Source: Acidianus infernus
GTDB lineage: Archaea > Thermoproteota > Thermoprotei_A > Sulfolobales > Sulfolobaceae
Assembly (NCBI RefSeq): GCF_009729545.1
Contig: NZ_WFIY01000004.1
Location: 1,710,001 to 1,774,000 of the forward strand
Direction: 5' to 3'
Length of the DNA: 64,000 nucleotides
Both the position numbers and the translations under genes were made by a program. The notes beneath the pieces were generated by a model, which was not told the DNA's origin, made no database searches, and worked only from the letters and a program-made list of their open reading frames with translations. Of this stretch, positions 18,382 through 28,496 are shown piece by piece. Positions within the stretch are counted from its first letter, which is position 1. Every line of letters begins with the position of its first letter.

Positions 18382-19281
18382 ATGAAAAGAATTGTAACAC
18401 TCGACCCAGCAACTACGGAAATAGTGTCATTTCTAGACGGAACATCTAGGATTGTGGGAGTCCCAGAAGATGCAGATTATCCAGAGGAAGTTAAACATAA
18501 AGTAAAGGTAACTAGAAAGCTCGTGAACATCGATAACTCCTTACCGTCAGAAGTAATTGATGAAATAGTAAGGAGACACATCAAAGAAAGGAAACCCTTA
18601 CACGAGGCTTTATGGGACGAGATTTACGAGTTGCAGCCAGATTTAATAGTAGGTCAGGGAATTTGTGAAGTTTGCGCCCTACCTTCAATAACAACTTTGG
18701 GAGGAAGGGTAAAGTTTTCTACGCCTAAAAACTTCAGGATTTCGCGAATGGAAGTCTACAATCCTTACACGTTCATGGATATACCAAAAGAAACTATGAA
18801 GATTGCAAAGGCTATTGGTAGAGAAAGAAAGGCTGAAGAACTTAAAGAACAATTTGAGAAAAGTATTGAAGAAACTAAGGGAATTGCAAAGGGTACTAAG
18901 ACCGTTGTAATTGAATGGATAAAACCAATCCACTTAATAGGCAAATGGGTTTCCGACATGGTGAGTTTAATGGGTTCTAAACCATTAGCAAGACCAGGAG
19001 GACAAGGAGGAACGTTCGATTGGGAAATAATAAGAGAGTTCAATCCAGATTACCTTATAATATCGCCCTGCAGTTTCTCCGTCAGCAGGTCTTTAATGGA
19101 AATTGAAAAGATTACTACTTTACCCGGTTACAGCGATTTAAATGCTGTAAAGGAAGGCCACGTTTACGTTTTAGAACCTCTTTATGCTAGGGCATCTCAA
19201 AGGACGCTAGAATTCCTAAATGCCTTAAAGGAAATATATACTACAGGAGAAGTTGAAAGAAAATATGGGATAAGACTTTAA
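18382..19281 (+). CDS. BtuF/FhuD-like periplasmic-binding-fold protein without signal peptide
   Basis: This 299-residue protein has the helical-backbone binding fold of vitamin B12 and iron-siderophore ABC transporters. It starts MKRIVTLDPATTEIVSFLDG, has ELQPDLIVGQGIC in the first lobe and FNPDYLIISPCSFSVSRSL in the second. No signal peptide or lipobox precedes the domain, because the first strand begins at residue 3, so the protein is probably cytoplasmic. Such soluble cobalamin-binding homologues are known in many genomes, but their role is unclear. No ABC permease or ATPase lies next to it. A BluB-like gene at 57 kb gives a loose corrinoid connection. Confidence 0.75.
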   Translation: MKRIVTLDPATTEIVSFLDGTSRIVGVPEDADYPEEVKHKVKVTRKLVNIDNSLPSEVIDEIVRRHIKERKPLHEALWDEIYELQPDLIVGQGICEVCALPSITTLGGRVKFSTPKNFRISRMEVYNPYTFMDIPKETMKIAKAIGRERKAEELKEQFEKSIEETKGIAKGTKTVVIEWIKPIHLIGKWVSDMVSLMGSKPLARPGGQGGTFDWEIIREFNPDYLIISPCSFSVSRSLMEIEKITTLPGYSDLNAVKEGHVYVLEPLYARASQRTLEFLNALKEIYTTGEVERKYGIRL

Positions 19282-19303
19282 TCTTTAAAATAATTACGGA
19301 AAT

Positions 19304-19312
19304 TTTTTAAGC
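19304..19312 (+). promoter_or_regulatory. TATA box of tRNA-Lys
   Basis: TTTTTAAGC lies 26-34 bases in front of the tRNA 5' end, the usual archaeal TATA distance. Confidence 0.6.
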
Positions 19313-19337
19313 AATGCGTGAACAGAATTTTTTAGCT

Positions 19338-19419
<82 letters not shown>

Positions 19420-19450
19420 ATTCGTGAGTTGGTAAAGTTTATGCCTAGTC

Positions 19451-19462
19451 TTTGTTTTTATT
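19451..19462 (+). terminator. T-rich terminator after tRNA-Lys
   Basis: TTTGTTTTTATT lies about 40 bases behind the tRNA and resembles the T-rich tracts at which archaeal RNA polymerase stops. Confidence 0.35.
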
Positions 19463-19548
19463 ACCCTTATACATTTACTCAAGTCCACTATGAACTTTAT
19501 TGAATTAAGTTTGTAACGATATTAAAGTTACCATCAGCAGAAGCTCTT

Positions 19549-19759
19549 CTGACTTCTTCCTGGAAGGGTTACCTCCCAAGGGACTCATCGATTCGGTAGC
19601 TCAGAGCATTGGAAGAGTGGGGGACTTTCATCTATGAATGCTGGTTGCCCCTCCCACAGTGGAGAATAGTGTTGTTACCATCACTAAATGGATAAGTTTT
19701 TAAACTTTCTGGGCTATCCGTCAGTAAAGCTTTCCGCCCCTTAACTCCGTTTTCTGTAA
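19549..19759 (-). mobile_element. IS200/IS605-like non-autonomous element (copy A1)
   Basis: Read on the minus strand it starts with TTAC (19756-19759), then the left-end block with GGCGGAAAG and GGATAGCCC. It continues through an AAAGTTTAAAAAC stretch to the structured right-end block (GGGGCAACCAG, GATGAAAGTCCC, CACTCTTCCAATGC, TCTGAG) and ends with AAGAAGTCAG at 19549. It carries no transposase gene. The right-end hairpin is degenerate compared with copies A2 and C. Confidence 0.7.
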
Positions 19760-19790
19760 ATAAGGTTTTCTAAAGATGATAAAATGAACG

Positions 19791-19825
19791 ACAAACCTCG
19801 CCCTTCAGGGCGGGGAGGAGGTCAG
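19791..19825 (+). mobile_element. Isolated IS200/IS605-like right-end hairpin (copy A2)
   Basis: A near-perfect hairpin, CCTCGCCCTTCAGGGCGGGG, is followed by AGGAGGTCAG, the same terminus as copy C. It faces opposite to copy A1, with about 30 bases between them, and ends 41 bases before the TATA box of the 4-hydroxybutyryl-CoA dehydratase gene. Confidence 0.65.
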
Positions 19826-19850
19826 AAACATAAGTTTTTTTCATTTAAGA

Positions 19851-19883
<33 letters not shown>

Positions 19884-19895
19884 CCAATATAGCTC

Positions 19896-21440
19896 ATGGG
19901 AATTAGAACAGGACAGGAATATTTAGATTCAATTAAGGTAAGAAATAAGGTAGAAATTTACGTAATGGGTAAGGAAGTTAAAGACGTAACAACTAATCCC
20001 TTCCTAAAGCCCTCAGTTTTAGCTTTTAAGGCAACATTTGATTCAGCCTGGGACGAAGATACAAAGGACTTGGCTAGAGTTTGGAGCCCTTTCATTAACG
20101 AGGAAGTTAATAGGTTTAACCACATTCATAGATCACCAGAGGATCTAGCGGCAAAAGTAAAACTTCTGAGAAAAATAAGCCACAAGGTTGGAGCGTGTTT
20201 CCAAAGATGTGTAGGATACGACGCTTTAAACACTCTTTATATAATAACGGAATTAATGGCACAGCACGGAAAAACTGAACCCAAAGAGAAGTTCATAGAA
20301 TACTTAAAGACCGTACAAAAGAAGGATTTAGCTTTAGCAGGAGCAATGACTGACGCAAAAGGAGTAAGGACTCTGAAACCTCACGAACAGCCCAATAAGA
20401 ACGCTTACGTAAGGATTACTGAAGTTACGAAAGACGGTATTTACGTTTCAGGAGCAAAGGCAAACATTACCGGAGTTGCCGCTAGCGAAGAGATTGTAGT
20501 TTTGCCTACAAGGGCAATGGGACCTGAAGATCAAGATTATGCAGTTGCTTTCTCAATTCCTACCGATACTGAAGGAATAAAAATAATAGTTGGAAGGCAA
20601 TTAAACGATGCAAGAAGGCTTGAAGGCGGAGAAATAGATGCATTGCCCTATTTTTACAACCACGAGGGATTAGTTATATTTGATAATGTGTTCGTACCCA
20701 TGGAAAGAGTGTTTCTAATGAAGGATTGGCAATACACAAGCCAATTAGTTGAAATATTCTCAGCCTATCATAGGCAAGGATACGGAGGATGTAAAGCAGG
20801 GTTAGGAGACGTAATAATTGGTGCTACTTACAATTTAGCTAAGCAAATAGGAGTCGAGAAAGCTCCCCACGTTCAAGACAAGATTAATGAGGAAATCTTC
20901 CTAACTGAGACTATGTATGCTGCGGGAATTGCAGCAAGCTTAAACGGGATTGAGGTTTGTCCAGGCTGTTGGTGGGTTAACCCGATGCAGGCTAACGTTA
21001 CAAAGCATTTAGTTACTAGATTCCCTTCACAGATAGCTCAATTAGCAATTGATATTGCCGGAGGAATATTAGGAACTGCGCCGAGTGAATGGGATTTGAA
21101 GAATCCTAAGATTAAGGAATTATTAGCAAAGTACTTACAAGGAGTTGATGGATATACCGCAGAAGATAGGATAAGGATGGTTAGACTACTGGAAAACGTA
21201 GCTTTAGGAGTTGCTTTCCAGATAGAGTCAGTTCACGGTGCTGGGAGTCCAGCAGCTCAACGTATAATGTTCAGCAGGTTGTATAATTTAAGCTATGCAG
21301 AGGAAGTTGCTAAGAGATTGGCAGGGATGAAATCAAACGTCAAGTTTACAAAGAAGGTTGAACCTTGGAAAGAATCTGAAACTGAAAAATTAGCTAAAGA
21401 AGCTGAGAAGAATACAGTAACTGCTAGTGGTGGAAAATAA
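19896..21440 (+). CDS. abfD: 4-hydroxybutyryl-CoA dehydratase
   Basis: This 514-residue enzyme dehydrates 4-hydroxybutyryl-CoA to crotonyl-CoA by a radical mechanism. In Sulfolobales it is the marker enzyme of the 3-hydroxypropionate/4-hydroxybutyrate CO2-fixation cycle. The [4Fe-4S] ligands known from the clostridial enzyme are present: Cys101 and Cys105 in GACFQRCVGYDA, and His292 with Cys299 in YHRQGYGGCKAG. The FAD-binding acyl-CoA-dehydrogenase-like core and full family length are intact. It is a single-gene unit with its own TATA box and a predicted leaderless start. IS-like ends lie just upstream. Confidence 0.97.
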   Translation: MGIRTGQEYLDSIKVRNKVEIYVMGKEVKDVTTNPFLKPSVLAFKATFDSAWDEDTKDLARVWSPFINEEVNRFNHIHRSPEDLAAKVKLLRKISHKVGACFQRCVGYDALNTLYIITELMAQHGKTEPKEKFIEYLKTVQKKDLALAGAMTDAKGVRTLKPHEQPNKNAYVRITEVTKDGIYVSGAKANITGVAASEEIVVLPTRAMGPEDQDYAVAFSIPTDTEGIKIIVGRQLNDARRLEGGEIDALPYFYNHEGLVIFDNVFVPMERVFLMKDWQYTSQLVEIFSAYHRQGYGGCKAGLGDVIIGATYNLAKQIGVEKAPHVQDKINEEIFLTETMYAAGIAASLNGIEVCPGCWWVNPMQANVTKHLVTRFPSQIAQLAIDIAGGILGTAPSEWDLKNPKIKELLAKYLQGVDGYTAEDRIRMVRLLENVALGVAFQIESVHGAGSPAAQRIMFSRLYNLSYAEEVAKRLAGMKSNVKFTKKVEPWKESETEKLAKEAEKNTVTASGGK

Positions 21441-21457
21441 AAGGGGTTATAAAAACA

Positions 21458-21828
21458 TCAGAATTTTCCTTGAAGTAATATCTTTACGTGATATCTTATA
21501 CAATCCATGTACCTGTCATGTTTTCTTTCTCTATTTAGCACTATGTAATTAATTACGAACTTGTTTGAGAGTATTTTTCTTGCATACTCAAAACTTAGGT
21601 CTGAGGACTTTAATAATCCAGTAATATCTGGATTAAAGAACCCTAGATCTTGTTCCTCAAGGGAGAATATAAAATCCTTGGTTTCTTCTTTCCACGAGTT
21701 AATTACCTCACTTCATCGCAACTTATATTCAATGTCTTCGTTATGAAAATTATCGGCTTATTATGGCATCTCCAATACGCTATTTCCTTTTCTAAAAAGA
21801 AAAATTCCGGAGCAAGTTTAACGCTTTT
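21458..21828 (-). pseudogene. Decayed gene, possibly TnsA-like endonuclease
   Basis: The minus strand encodes two well-formed pieces in different frames. The first (EFFFLEKEIAYWRCHNKPI, then IFITKTLNIS) is followed, after a frameshift near 21722, by a second (SEVINSWKEETKDF ... FFNPDITGLLKSSDLSFEYARKILSNKF) that ends at TGA 21458-21460. No start codon fits the second part, so the gene is broken. The pattern LEKEIAYW...IIFITK followed by a helical domain with LSFEYARKILSNKFVI resembles the end of the TnsA nuclease domain plus its C-terminal winged helix. That assignment is from pattern memory and is tentative. Confidence 0.5.
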
Positions 21829-21832
21829 CTAT

Positions 21833-22531
21833 TTAACTAGCTCTCCTTAATTTCTCGAACAACAACCAGGAGGCTTGTGAGGCAGACTCTAACGACTTCA
21901 TTGTAGGATAAAGGTTCCATTCAAATTCTCCATGAGCTAATAAATTCCTTACGTTAATTGCTAGCCTAAAAGCTAAGCTAGTCTTATCATCCATGAACCT
22001 CTCAGCCCATGCTAAGAGAGAACCCTGGGAATAAGGAAATACTTCCCCGTTAACTTTTACCTTATATTTACTCCAGCCCTTCCTTTTTAAGAGTAATTTG
22101 AGCCTGCGATAATCCAGATTCTTTACCTTAACCTTAGTTTTACCATATTTTATGTATTCAGCCTTCTTTAACCATTCACTATACAAGGCCCTCAAAGACA
22201 TTTCCATAACTAGGTAAATTTCTAAAGTAGCTATTTCGTTAAATCCCCCTATTTCTAAGAGTTTGATTGCTCCAGATTGTATTTTTCTAACCTTTTCCGG
22301 TAGATCGTCATGTATTTCTCCTGGACCTAGAATTATATAAGGAATATTTGCTAAAAATACTCCTACCACGTCCTTCTTTTTCTCAACTTTTATCCTCTCT
22401 TCTCCATCTATTATTACATACTTATTCTTATATTCAATTTTATCTAAAACTTCATTAAGGATTTCGTCATCTCCAGATTTCTTATACTGGAAGAAATCGT
22501 CAATTGCTCTGATAATTTTTTTCTTTAACAC
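21833..22531 (-). CDS. HEPN-domain protein, 232 aa
   Basis: The C-terminal half is helical and contains RNLLAHGEF near residue 203, an R-x4-H motif as in HEPN ribonucleases. It is preceded by a long helix (EIATLEIYLVMEMSLRALYSEWL) that fits the fold. The N-terminal 100 residues are mixed and unassigned, with a hydrophobic stretch VVGVFLANIPYIILGPG. No nucleotidyltransferase antitoxin partner lies beside it. The gene sits directly behind a decayed TnsA-like frame on the same strand, suggesting a formerly mobile or defence-related region. Whether it is a toxin, a defence RNase or a housekeeping protein cannot be told. Confidence 0.6.
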   Translation of the reverse strand: MLKKKIIRAIDDFFQYKKSGDDEILNEVLDKIEYKNKYVIIDGEERIKVEKKKDVVGVFLANIPYIILGPGEIHDDLPEKVRKIQSGAIKLLEIGGFNEIATLEIYLVMEMSLRALYSEWLKKAEYIKYGKTKVKVKNLDYRRLKLLLKRKGWSKYKVKVNGEVFPYSQGSLLAWAERFMDDKTSLAFRLAINVRNLLAHGEFEWNLYPTMKSLESASQASWLLFEKLRRAS

Positions 22532-22568
22532 AAATAGTTTTATCTAAATTGGCATTATAATCTTATCC

Positions 22569-23249
22569 ATGCCTGGAGGAAGAGGTAGAATAGGAGTAAT
22601 TATCCCAGCAAATAACGCAGCAATGGAATATGACTTGTGGAAAATGGCTCCAGAAGGGGTTACAATACACGTTACCAGAATGAAGCCTACAAAGGGTTGT
22701 GAGCCTACTGACGTTGAGGCTTTTAGACAGGAAATTAAGGAAACTTACTACTTACTCCACGAAGTTTCTGACGTAATAATTTACGGTAGAACTTATGGGA
22801 CTCATAAGCACGGTAACATTATTAAGGAAATAATTAAGGATGTCGTAATACCAGAAGAAGCTGTAGTTGAAATACTAAGAAAGTTAGGAGTTAAGAAGGT
22901 TTGGGTCGGTACTCCTTATATAAAGGAGAGAACTTTGGAGGAAGTATCTTGGATACGGTCTCAAGGATTTGAGGTAACAGGCTTTGATGGTCTAGGTAAG
23001 ATTAAGGGTGTTGATATTTCTAACACTCCGGTTTTTACAATCTATAGATTAGTAAAAAGGAATTTGGAAGACGTACTTAAGGCAGATGCTGTTTACATTG
23101 CTTGTACCGCATTATCAACTTTTGAGGCATCGCAATACCTGCACGAGGATTTGGGAATGCCTATTGTAACAGAAAACGTTGCAGCGATGTGGAAGGCTTT
23201 GCAAAAGATTAAAGTTAAGGGCATTACGCCAGGGTTTGAATTAAGATAG
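22569..23249 (+). CDS. Maleate isomerase / Asp-Glu racemase superfamily protein, first catalytic Cys missing
   Basis: This 226-residue protein matches the arylmalonate decarboxylase/maleate cis-trans isomerase group. The N-terminal strand IGVIIPANNAAMEYDLW and the P-x-G-V-x-x-H-x-T-R-M segment are typical. The second half has VYIACTALSTFE with the catalytic Cys179. In the first half the expected Cys in the Y-x-C-T-S/T-G segment is replaced by Arg74 (IIYGRTYGT). Family enzymes use one or two Cys, so the reaction may differ from isomerisation. It is divergent from the HEPN gene and followed 28 bases later by a small membrane protein. The substrate is unknown. Confidence 0.7.
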   Translation: MPGGRGRIGVIIPANNAAMEYDLWKMAPEGVTIHVTRMKPTKGCEPTDVEAFRQEIKETYYLLHEVSDVIIYGRTYGTHKHGNIIKEIIKDVVIPEEAVVEILRKLGVKKVWVGTPYIKERTLEEVSWIRSQGFEVTGFDGLGKIKGVDISNTPVFTIYRLVKRNLEDVLKADAVYIACTALSTFEASQYLHEDLGMPIVTENVAAMWKALQKIKVKGITPGFELR

Positions 23250-23277
23250 AAAACTTTTATAATGATAGAATGTAGTT

Positions 23278-23706
23278 ATGTCTGTGAATAGAATAATAAT
23301 AGGAATACTGCTGATGCTGATATCCATTTCGGCATTAGTATTTTATTCACAAGATCATTATAAAGAGATAAGATTGAACCCAAATGATGGATACACAATG
23401 AGAATTAATTCGCCAATAACCTTCATTTATTACAAAATATGCGGAGGAAATGTTAGCCTAAGAATTGTTAATGGATCTATAATAAATACTTATGGAGCAG
23501 ACGGTAAGTACATTGCTTTGGTTAAAAATAATGGGAAAGGCAGCTTGCTGGTATTTTTGAATAACGATAATCAAAGCATAAGTATAATAAAGTACACTGT
23601 AGAGGCCTTATGCGATAGTAAATTCTATGAATTCCTTTTCTCTGTTCTCTTGTTCATAATAGGAGCAGGAGTAGTTCTAGTTGAAATAAGAAAAGGAAGA
23701 AAATAA
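23278..23706 (+). CDS. Small membrane-anchored extracytoplasmic protein, 142 aa
   Basis: It has an N-terminal membrane segment (IIIGILLMLISISALVFY), about 85 outward residues rich in strands, and a C-terminal helix (FEFLFSV-type, FLFSVLLFIIGAGVVLV) with a basic end. This hairpin topology is shared with the 171-aa gene at 10659. The family is not recognised. It follows the maleate-isomerase-like gene by 28 bases. Confidence 0.6.
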   Translation: MSVNRIIIGILLMLISISALVFYSQDHYKEIRLNPNDGYTMRINSPITFIYYKICGGNVSLRIVNGSIINTYGADGKYIALVKNNGKGSLLVFLNNDNQSISIIKYTVEALCDSKFYEFLFSVLLFIIGAGVVLVEIRKGRK

Positions 23707-23882
23707 TTACTTACTTTAATCACTCTGTATTTTGGTTTATTATACTTACTTCATTAAAAATACATTTATTCTAGATTTTATTTATTCATTACGGACAATG
23801 TTAACAATGTAAACTTAATTTAGATAGATCTCTAAAAAGATTTATTAAAAAGTTAGAAAACGTATATACTTCAGACAATGTA

Positions 23883-23890
23883 AAAAATAT
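23883..23890 (+). promoter_or_regulatory. Probable TATA box of doxB
   Basis: An AAAATATA-type box lies 26-33 bases before the ATG at 23916, consistent with a leaderless doxB transcript. A second AT-rich box (TTTATTAAAAAG) lies further upstream at about 23843. Confidence 0.4.
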
Positions 23891-23915
23891 ATTCCCTAAA
23901 AGTTCATTAACACCT

Positions 23916-25529
<1,614 letters not shown>

Positions 25530-25607
25530 CGCCTCAATATTTCATAATTTTTTCTCTTCTTTCTTATTATGAAAGCTTCTTTTTTCCTTAAATTAATTAT
25601 ATACTGC

Positions 25608-26867
25608 ATGAGAGCAATAATAATCGGTGCTGGACATAACGGACTTATCGCATCTTACTATTTAAGAAAGGCAGGTTTTGAAGTGTTAATTTTTGATAAT
25701 AAATTCGGAGGAATGACTGATACTACGGTAATAAAAGGAGTTAAAGTAAGTAGAGCGTCCTACGTCCTAGGTTTAATGCCCAAAAAATTCATAGATGAAT
25801 TTGAAATACCAGTAATTGAACAAGACCCAATACAAACAATATGGTTAGAAGATAGGATAATCCCATTCTGGAGGAATAGGGAAAAGAGAATAAAGGAATT
25901 AATAAAGGCAGGAGAAGATAAGTTTCCGGAATTTGAAGAGAAGATATTCAAATTTAAGAAACTTTTAGAGGAAAAGTTTACTTTCGTAATCACTCCGCCT
26001 TCAGAAAAAGAGGTTATAGAAGAAGCTAAAAATGCCGGAATAGAAGAAGTTATGAGACCTTCAAAAGAGTTCCTGTCAAAGTACCTTTCGAGAGATCTGC
26101 ACGATTTCTTCATTTATCCAGGAATGGAAGATTCTCCTGCTTACCTAGTGGCTTACTTTTACGACGATTGGTCTTTCGTAAAAGGCGGTATGGGAACAGT
26201 TGCCGAGAAGATCTTTGAGAAGGCCAATAAGCTAGGAGTTAATTTCGTGAGAGAAAAGGTGGATAAAATTCTTGTTGAACATGATAGGGCAGTAGGAGTT
26301 AAGGTTGGGGATAAGGTTTACAAGGCAGATGTTATTTTGTCTACCGCAAGTCCTGCAGAAACTATGAAATTGGCCGAATATGAGCATAAGTTTACTCTAG
26401 GTAAAAATAGGTGGGTTAAATATAATGTAATATTAAAGGAATTTCCTAAGGTAAATGAGAGGATAAAGAATTTCGTCAATTCAATAATAGACTTCGAAGG
26501 CGGAGAAGTTGTAATTCCTTCAACAGTTGACGACAGGGGAGGAATAATAATGGAATTCATGGGTAATTATGAAGAAGTAATTGAAAGGTTTAAAGGCGAA
26601 ATAGTTTACGTTGATAAATTAGATGCCAGAATTGCGGAAGAGATATATAATTTGCCTGCGGGTAATTTAAACCATTTACCTATGAAGGAACCGTACTTAT
26701 TTGATGGAAGGCCAGAGAAAGGTTGGGGGTATAAAACTCCCATAAAGGACTTATACTTAGGAGGAGCAGGAACTTACCCTGGAGGTCAGGTCTCCGGCAT
26801 TCCAGGTTACAATTCAGCGAGACTAATAGTTAAGGAAAAGCTGGGAAAGGAAATAGAAGATATTTAA
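25608..26867 (+). CDS. FAD-dependent oxidoreductase, CrtI/phytoene desaturase-like
   Basis: A dinucleotide-binding motif (IIIGAGHNGLIASYYLRKAGFEVLIFD) opens the protein. I therefore place the start at the ATG of MRAIIIGAG (25608) rather than an in-frame ATG 13 codons upstream that would add a hydrophobic tail. The C-terminal YLGGAGTYPGGQVSGIPGYNSARL is the second FAD-contact motif of carotenoid-desaturase-like flavoproteins. Length is about 419 residues. These relatives include phytoene desaturases and many enzymes of unknown substrate. It follows doxB in the same direction, so cotranscription is possible. Confidence 0.8.
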   Translation: MRAIIIGAGHNGLIASYYLRKAGFEVLIFDNKFGGMTDTTVIKGVKVSRASYVLGLMPKKFIDEFEIPVIEQDPIQTIWLEDRIIPFWRNREKRIKELIKAGEDKFPEFEEKIFKFKKLLEEKFTFVITPPSEKEVIEEAKNAGIEEVMRPSKEFLSKYLSRDLHDFFIYPGMEDSPAYLVAYFYDDWSFVKGGMGTVAEKIFEKANKLGVNFVREKVDKILVEHDRAVGVKVGDKVYKADVILSTASPAETMKLAEYEHKFTLGKNRWVKYNVILKEFPKVNERIKNFVNSIIDFEGGEVVIPSTVDDRGGIIMEFMGNYEEVIERFKGEIVYVDKLDARIAEEIYNLPAGNLNHLPMKEPYLFDGRPEKGWGYKTPIKDLYLGGAGTYPGGQVSGIPGYNSARLIVKEKLGKEIEDI

Positions 26868-26886
26868 TTTCTTAGTCAACACGATT

Positions 26887-27037
26887 TTATGAATGAGGGA
26901 TTAAGGGACGAATGGATAGCCTTCTTTTATTAAAATGCTTTCCCCGTCAGTACTATCATAGTGGCGTTAATGACGCTTCTCCCCAGCTCGACTGTAGGAG
27001 AGGTAACCAGAATTTATAGATGAAAGTCCCGTTCTTA
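26887..27037 (+). mobile_element. IS200/IS605-like element without right end (copy D)
   Basis: It begins with TTAT (26887-26890) in place of TTAC, then GAGGGATTAAGGG and ATGGATAGCC. The middle block (GTTAATGACGC, CTCCCCAGCTCGACTG, GAGGTAACCAG, GATGAAAGTCCC) aligns with copy C. Homology fades near 27037, before the terminal hairpin, so the copy is truncated. Confidence 0.65.
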
Positions 27038-27052
27038 TTGCGTTAGAAGAAA

Positions 27053-27274
27053 ATGAGAATTTCTAGTGCCGTGATTTAGGCTCTATTTTTGTTGATTGTG
27101 AATAGCTCTTTCTACTTTTTGGTATTTCCGAACGGATTATTATTGACTTAGTCCAATTTAGTTATAACTAAAGATGAGAAAGATAAGAACTTAGCTAATT
27201 CGTTAAACATACCTTTTCACTATGCGATGTTTATAATAATTCCTTTAATAATAAGGTTTATTTATAAATTATAA
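27053..27274 (+). pseudogene. Decayed small membrane-protein gene
   Basis: A 74-codon frame begins with ATG at 27053 and keeps protein-like composition to TAA at 27272-27274, but has in-frame stops after codons 8 and 32. It reads as two hydrophobic segments (ALFLLIVNSSFYFLVFPNG and FHYAMFIIIPLIIRFIY) around a charged loop. It lies directly behind the truncated IS-like copy D. No family is recognised. Confidence 0.45.
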
Positions 27275-27364
27275 GCATATTTTATGGCATATTAGCTTTT
27301 GTAGTGCTATCCGTAAGTTCCTCCTTGCAAAGGAGTAAGAATCATCGTAGATTATTAAAGTCTT

Positions 27365-27883
27365 TTAATATTTCTTGAGAAATCTAGAAATCAAGTTTAT
27401 TATTCCTACAGCTAATGAAAACCAGTACGTAAACGTCGGATAACTTTGTATAAGCATTGTTATTTGATATCCTGAGTCTACGAATTCTACGCTTTCCTGT
27501 CCTATAATGAAAAATGGATAAGTAACGCCTTGAACGAAGTGTGAAATTACATAATTAAATATTATGTAAATTATCACTGGATCTAGGATATAGAATAGTG
27601 AAGCCCATGCTACTAGCAAGTAACTTCTTTTCTCACCTTTTCTAAGCATAAGATAAAGAAAATACAAGGAAACTGCTATGACATAAAATCTAAATGCAAA
27701 AAGTATCATATTAATAAAATTGGAAATATACAAATACTGGCCTTCAAAGTAGATATTCAATAGAAATAAGGAATCATTAATCCTAACAATTCCTCCTACA
27801 GAATATGTCCACCAACAATAAGGTAAGAGTGCTACAATAACGTTTAGTATTAAAGCCAATGTAGATAATGGATATTTTATCAT
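27365..27883 (-). CDS. Membrane protein, 172 aa
   Basis: The product has about four hydrophobic segments (starting STLALILNVIVALLPYCWW) and short loops, and no recognisable motif. Its ATG overlaps the stop of the preceding 129-aa gene by 4 bases, so the two are translationally coupled. Together they form a two-gene unit of a small exported protein and a membrane protein. The function is unknown. Confidence 0.6.
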   Translation of the reverse strand: MIKYPLSTLALILNVIVALLPYCWWTYSVGGIVRINDSLFLLNIYFEGQYLYISNFINMILFAFRFYVIAVSLYFLYLMLRKGEKRSYLLVAWASLFYILDPVIIYIIFNYVISHFVQGVTYPFFIIGQESVEFVDSGYQITMLIQSYPTFTYWFSLAVGIINLISRFLKKY

Positions 27884-28269
27884 ATTCTCTCACTTGTACA
27901 AACAGTAACATTAAGAAAATGTAATTTAATAAAAATGATGCAATTATCATTTTTGATATTATTGTAAAATTCATGATAATTATTAACATGTAACGTAATA
28001 TTCTCTGCCGTCTGTGCTGGAATAACTGCTGAACTAGGTAAACTTATTTCTTTTCCATTTATACTGCAAACTATTACAGGGAAATTCTCAGGATTATTTA
28101 TGCACACTTCTAATTTATTACCTTCTGCAAAGAAAGACATCTTTGGTTGGCTGAAAATATTGATGTTAGAGAGTTGTGAGACCCCTTGATTTAATGAGTT
28201 CAAGGCGTTCATAAAAATTAATTCAATTGAAAGAACTGCAATAAATGCTATAAGTCCTACAGTTTTCAC
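27880..28269 (-). CDS. Small exported or membrane-anchored protein, 129 aa
   Basis: An N-terminal hydrophobic segment (VGLIAFIAVLSIELIFMNAL) resembles a signal peptide or, because of the following SLNQGVSQLSN, a class III/pilin-like or transporter-accessory anchor. The rest is a small strand-rich domain with four Cys and several sequons (NIT, NVT). It is coupled to the 172-aa membrane protein. A pilin-like assignment would need the KxG-type cleavage site, which I do not see. Confidence 0.55.
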   Translation of the reverse strand: MKTVGLIAFIAVLSIELIFMNALNSLNQGVSQLSNINIFSQPKMSFFAEGNKLEVCINNPENFPVIVCSINGKEISLPSSAVIPAQTAENITLHVNNYHEFYNNIKNDNCIIFIKLHFLNVTVCTSERI

Positions 28270-28496
28270 ATCATCCTCTTAACCTCTCTAGTAAAAAACT
28301 TTTTGCAGTTAGAACTACTGATTCAAGAATATGCTAACAGTTAACAAATTTTATCGTTATGTTTATTATATCTGCATATTCCCTACAAGTGCCCTTCAAC
28401 TTAAATAACAGTAATTTATGGTATTACTTAAAGATAATTTTTAGATTCTCCTTCTATAGTTTACCTCTCTTATCTCCTTCCATTTCCTTTGTTACT

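Noticed and set aside
21561..21850. Two plus-strand frames of 61 and 66 codons
   Set aside because: They lie opposite the decayed TnsA-like frame, which has much more protein-like composition.
25760..26113. 117-codon minus-strand frame
   Set aside because: It is antisense to the conserved flavoprotein gene; its Ser-rich composition is typical of a shadow frame.
27300..27340. Another possible IS-like left end (GCTATCCGTAAG)
   Set aside because: The match is only about ten bases and lacks the TTAC and the GGCGGAAAG motif.
27783..27989. 68-codon minus-strand frame
   Set aside because: It overlaps the coupled 129-aa and 172-aa genes in another frame.
28359..28496. Full 75-codon reading of the PaREP1-like remnant
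   Set aside because: The first 46 codons show no resemblance to the family and look like random AT-rich sequence, so only the last part is reported.
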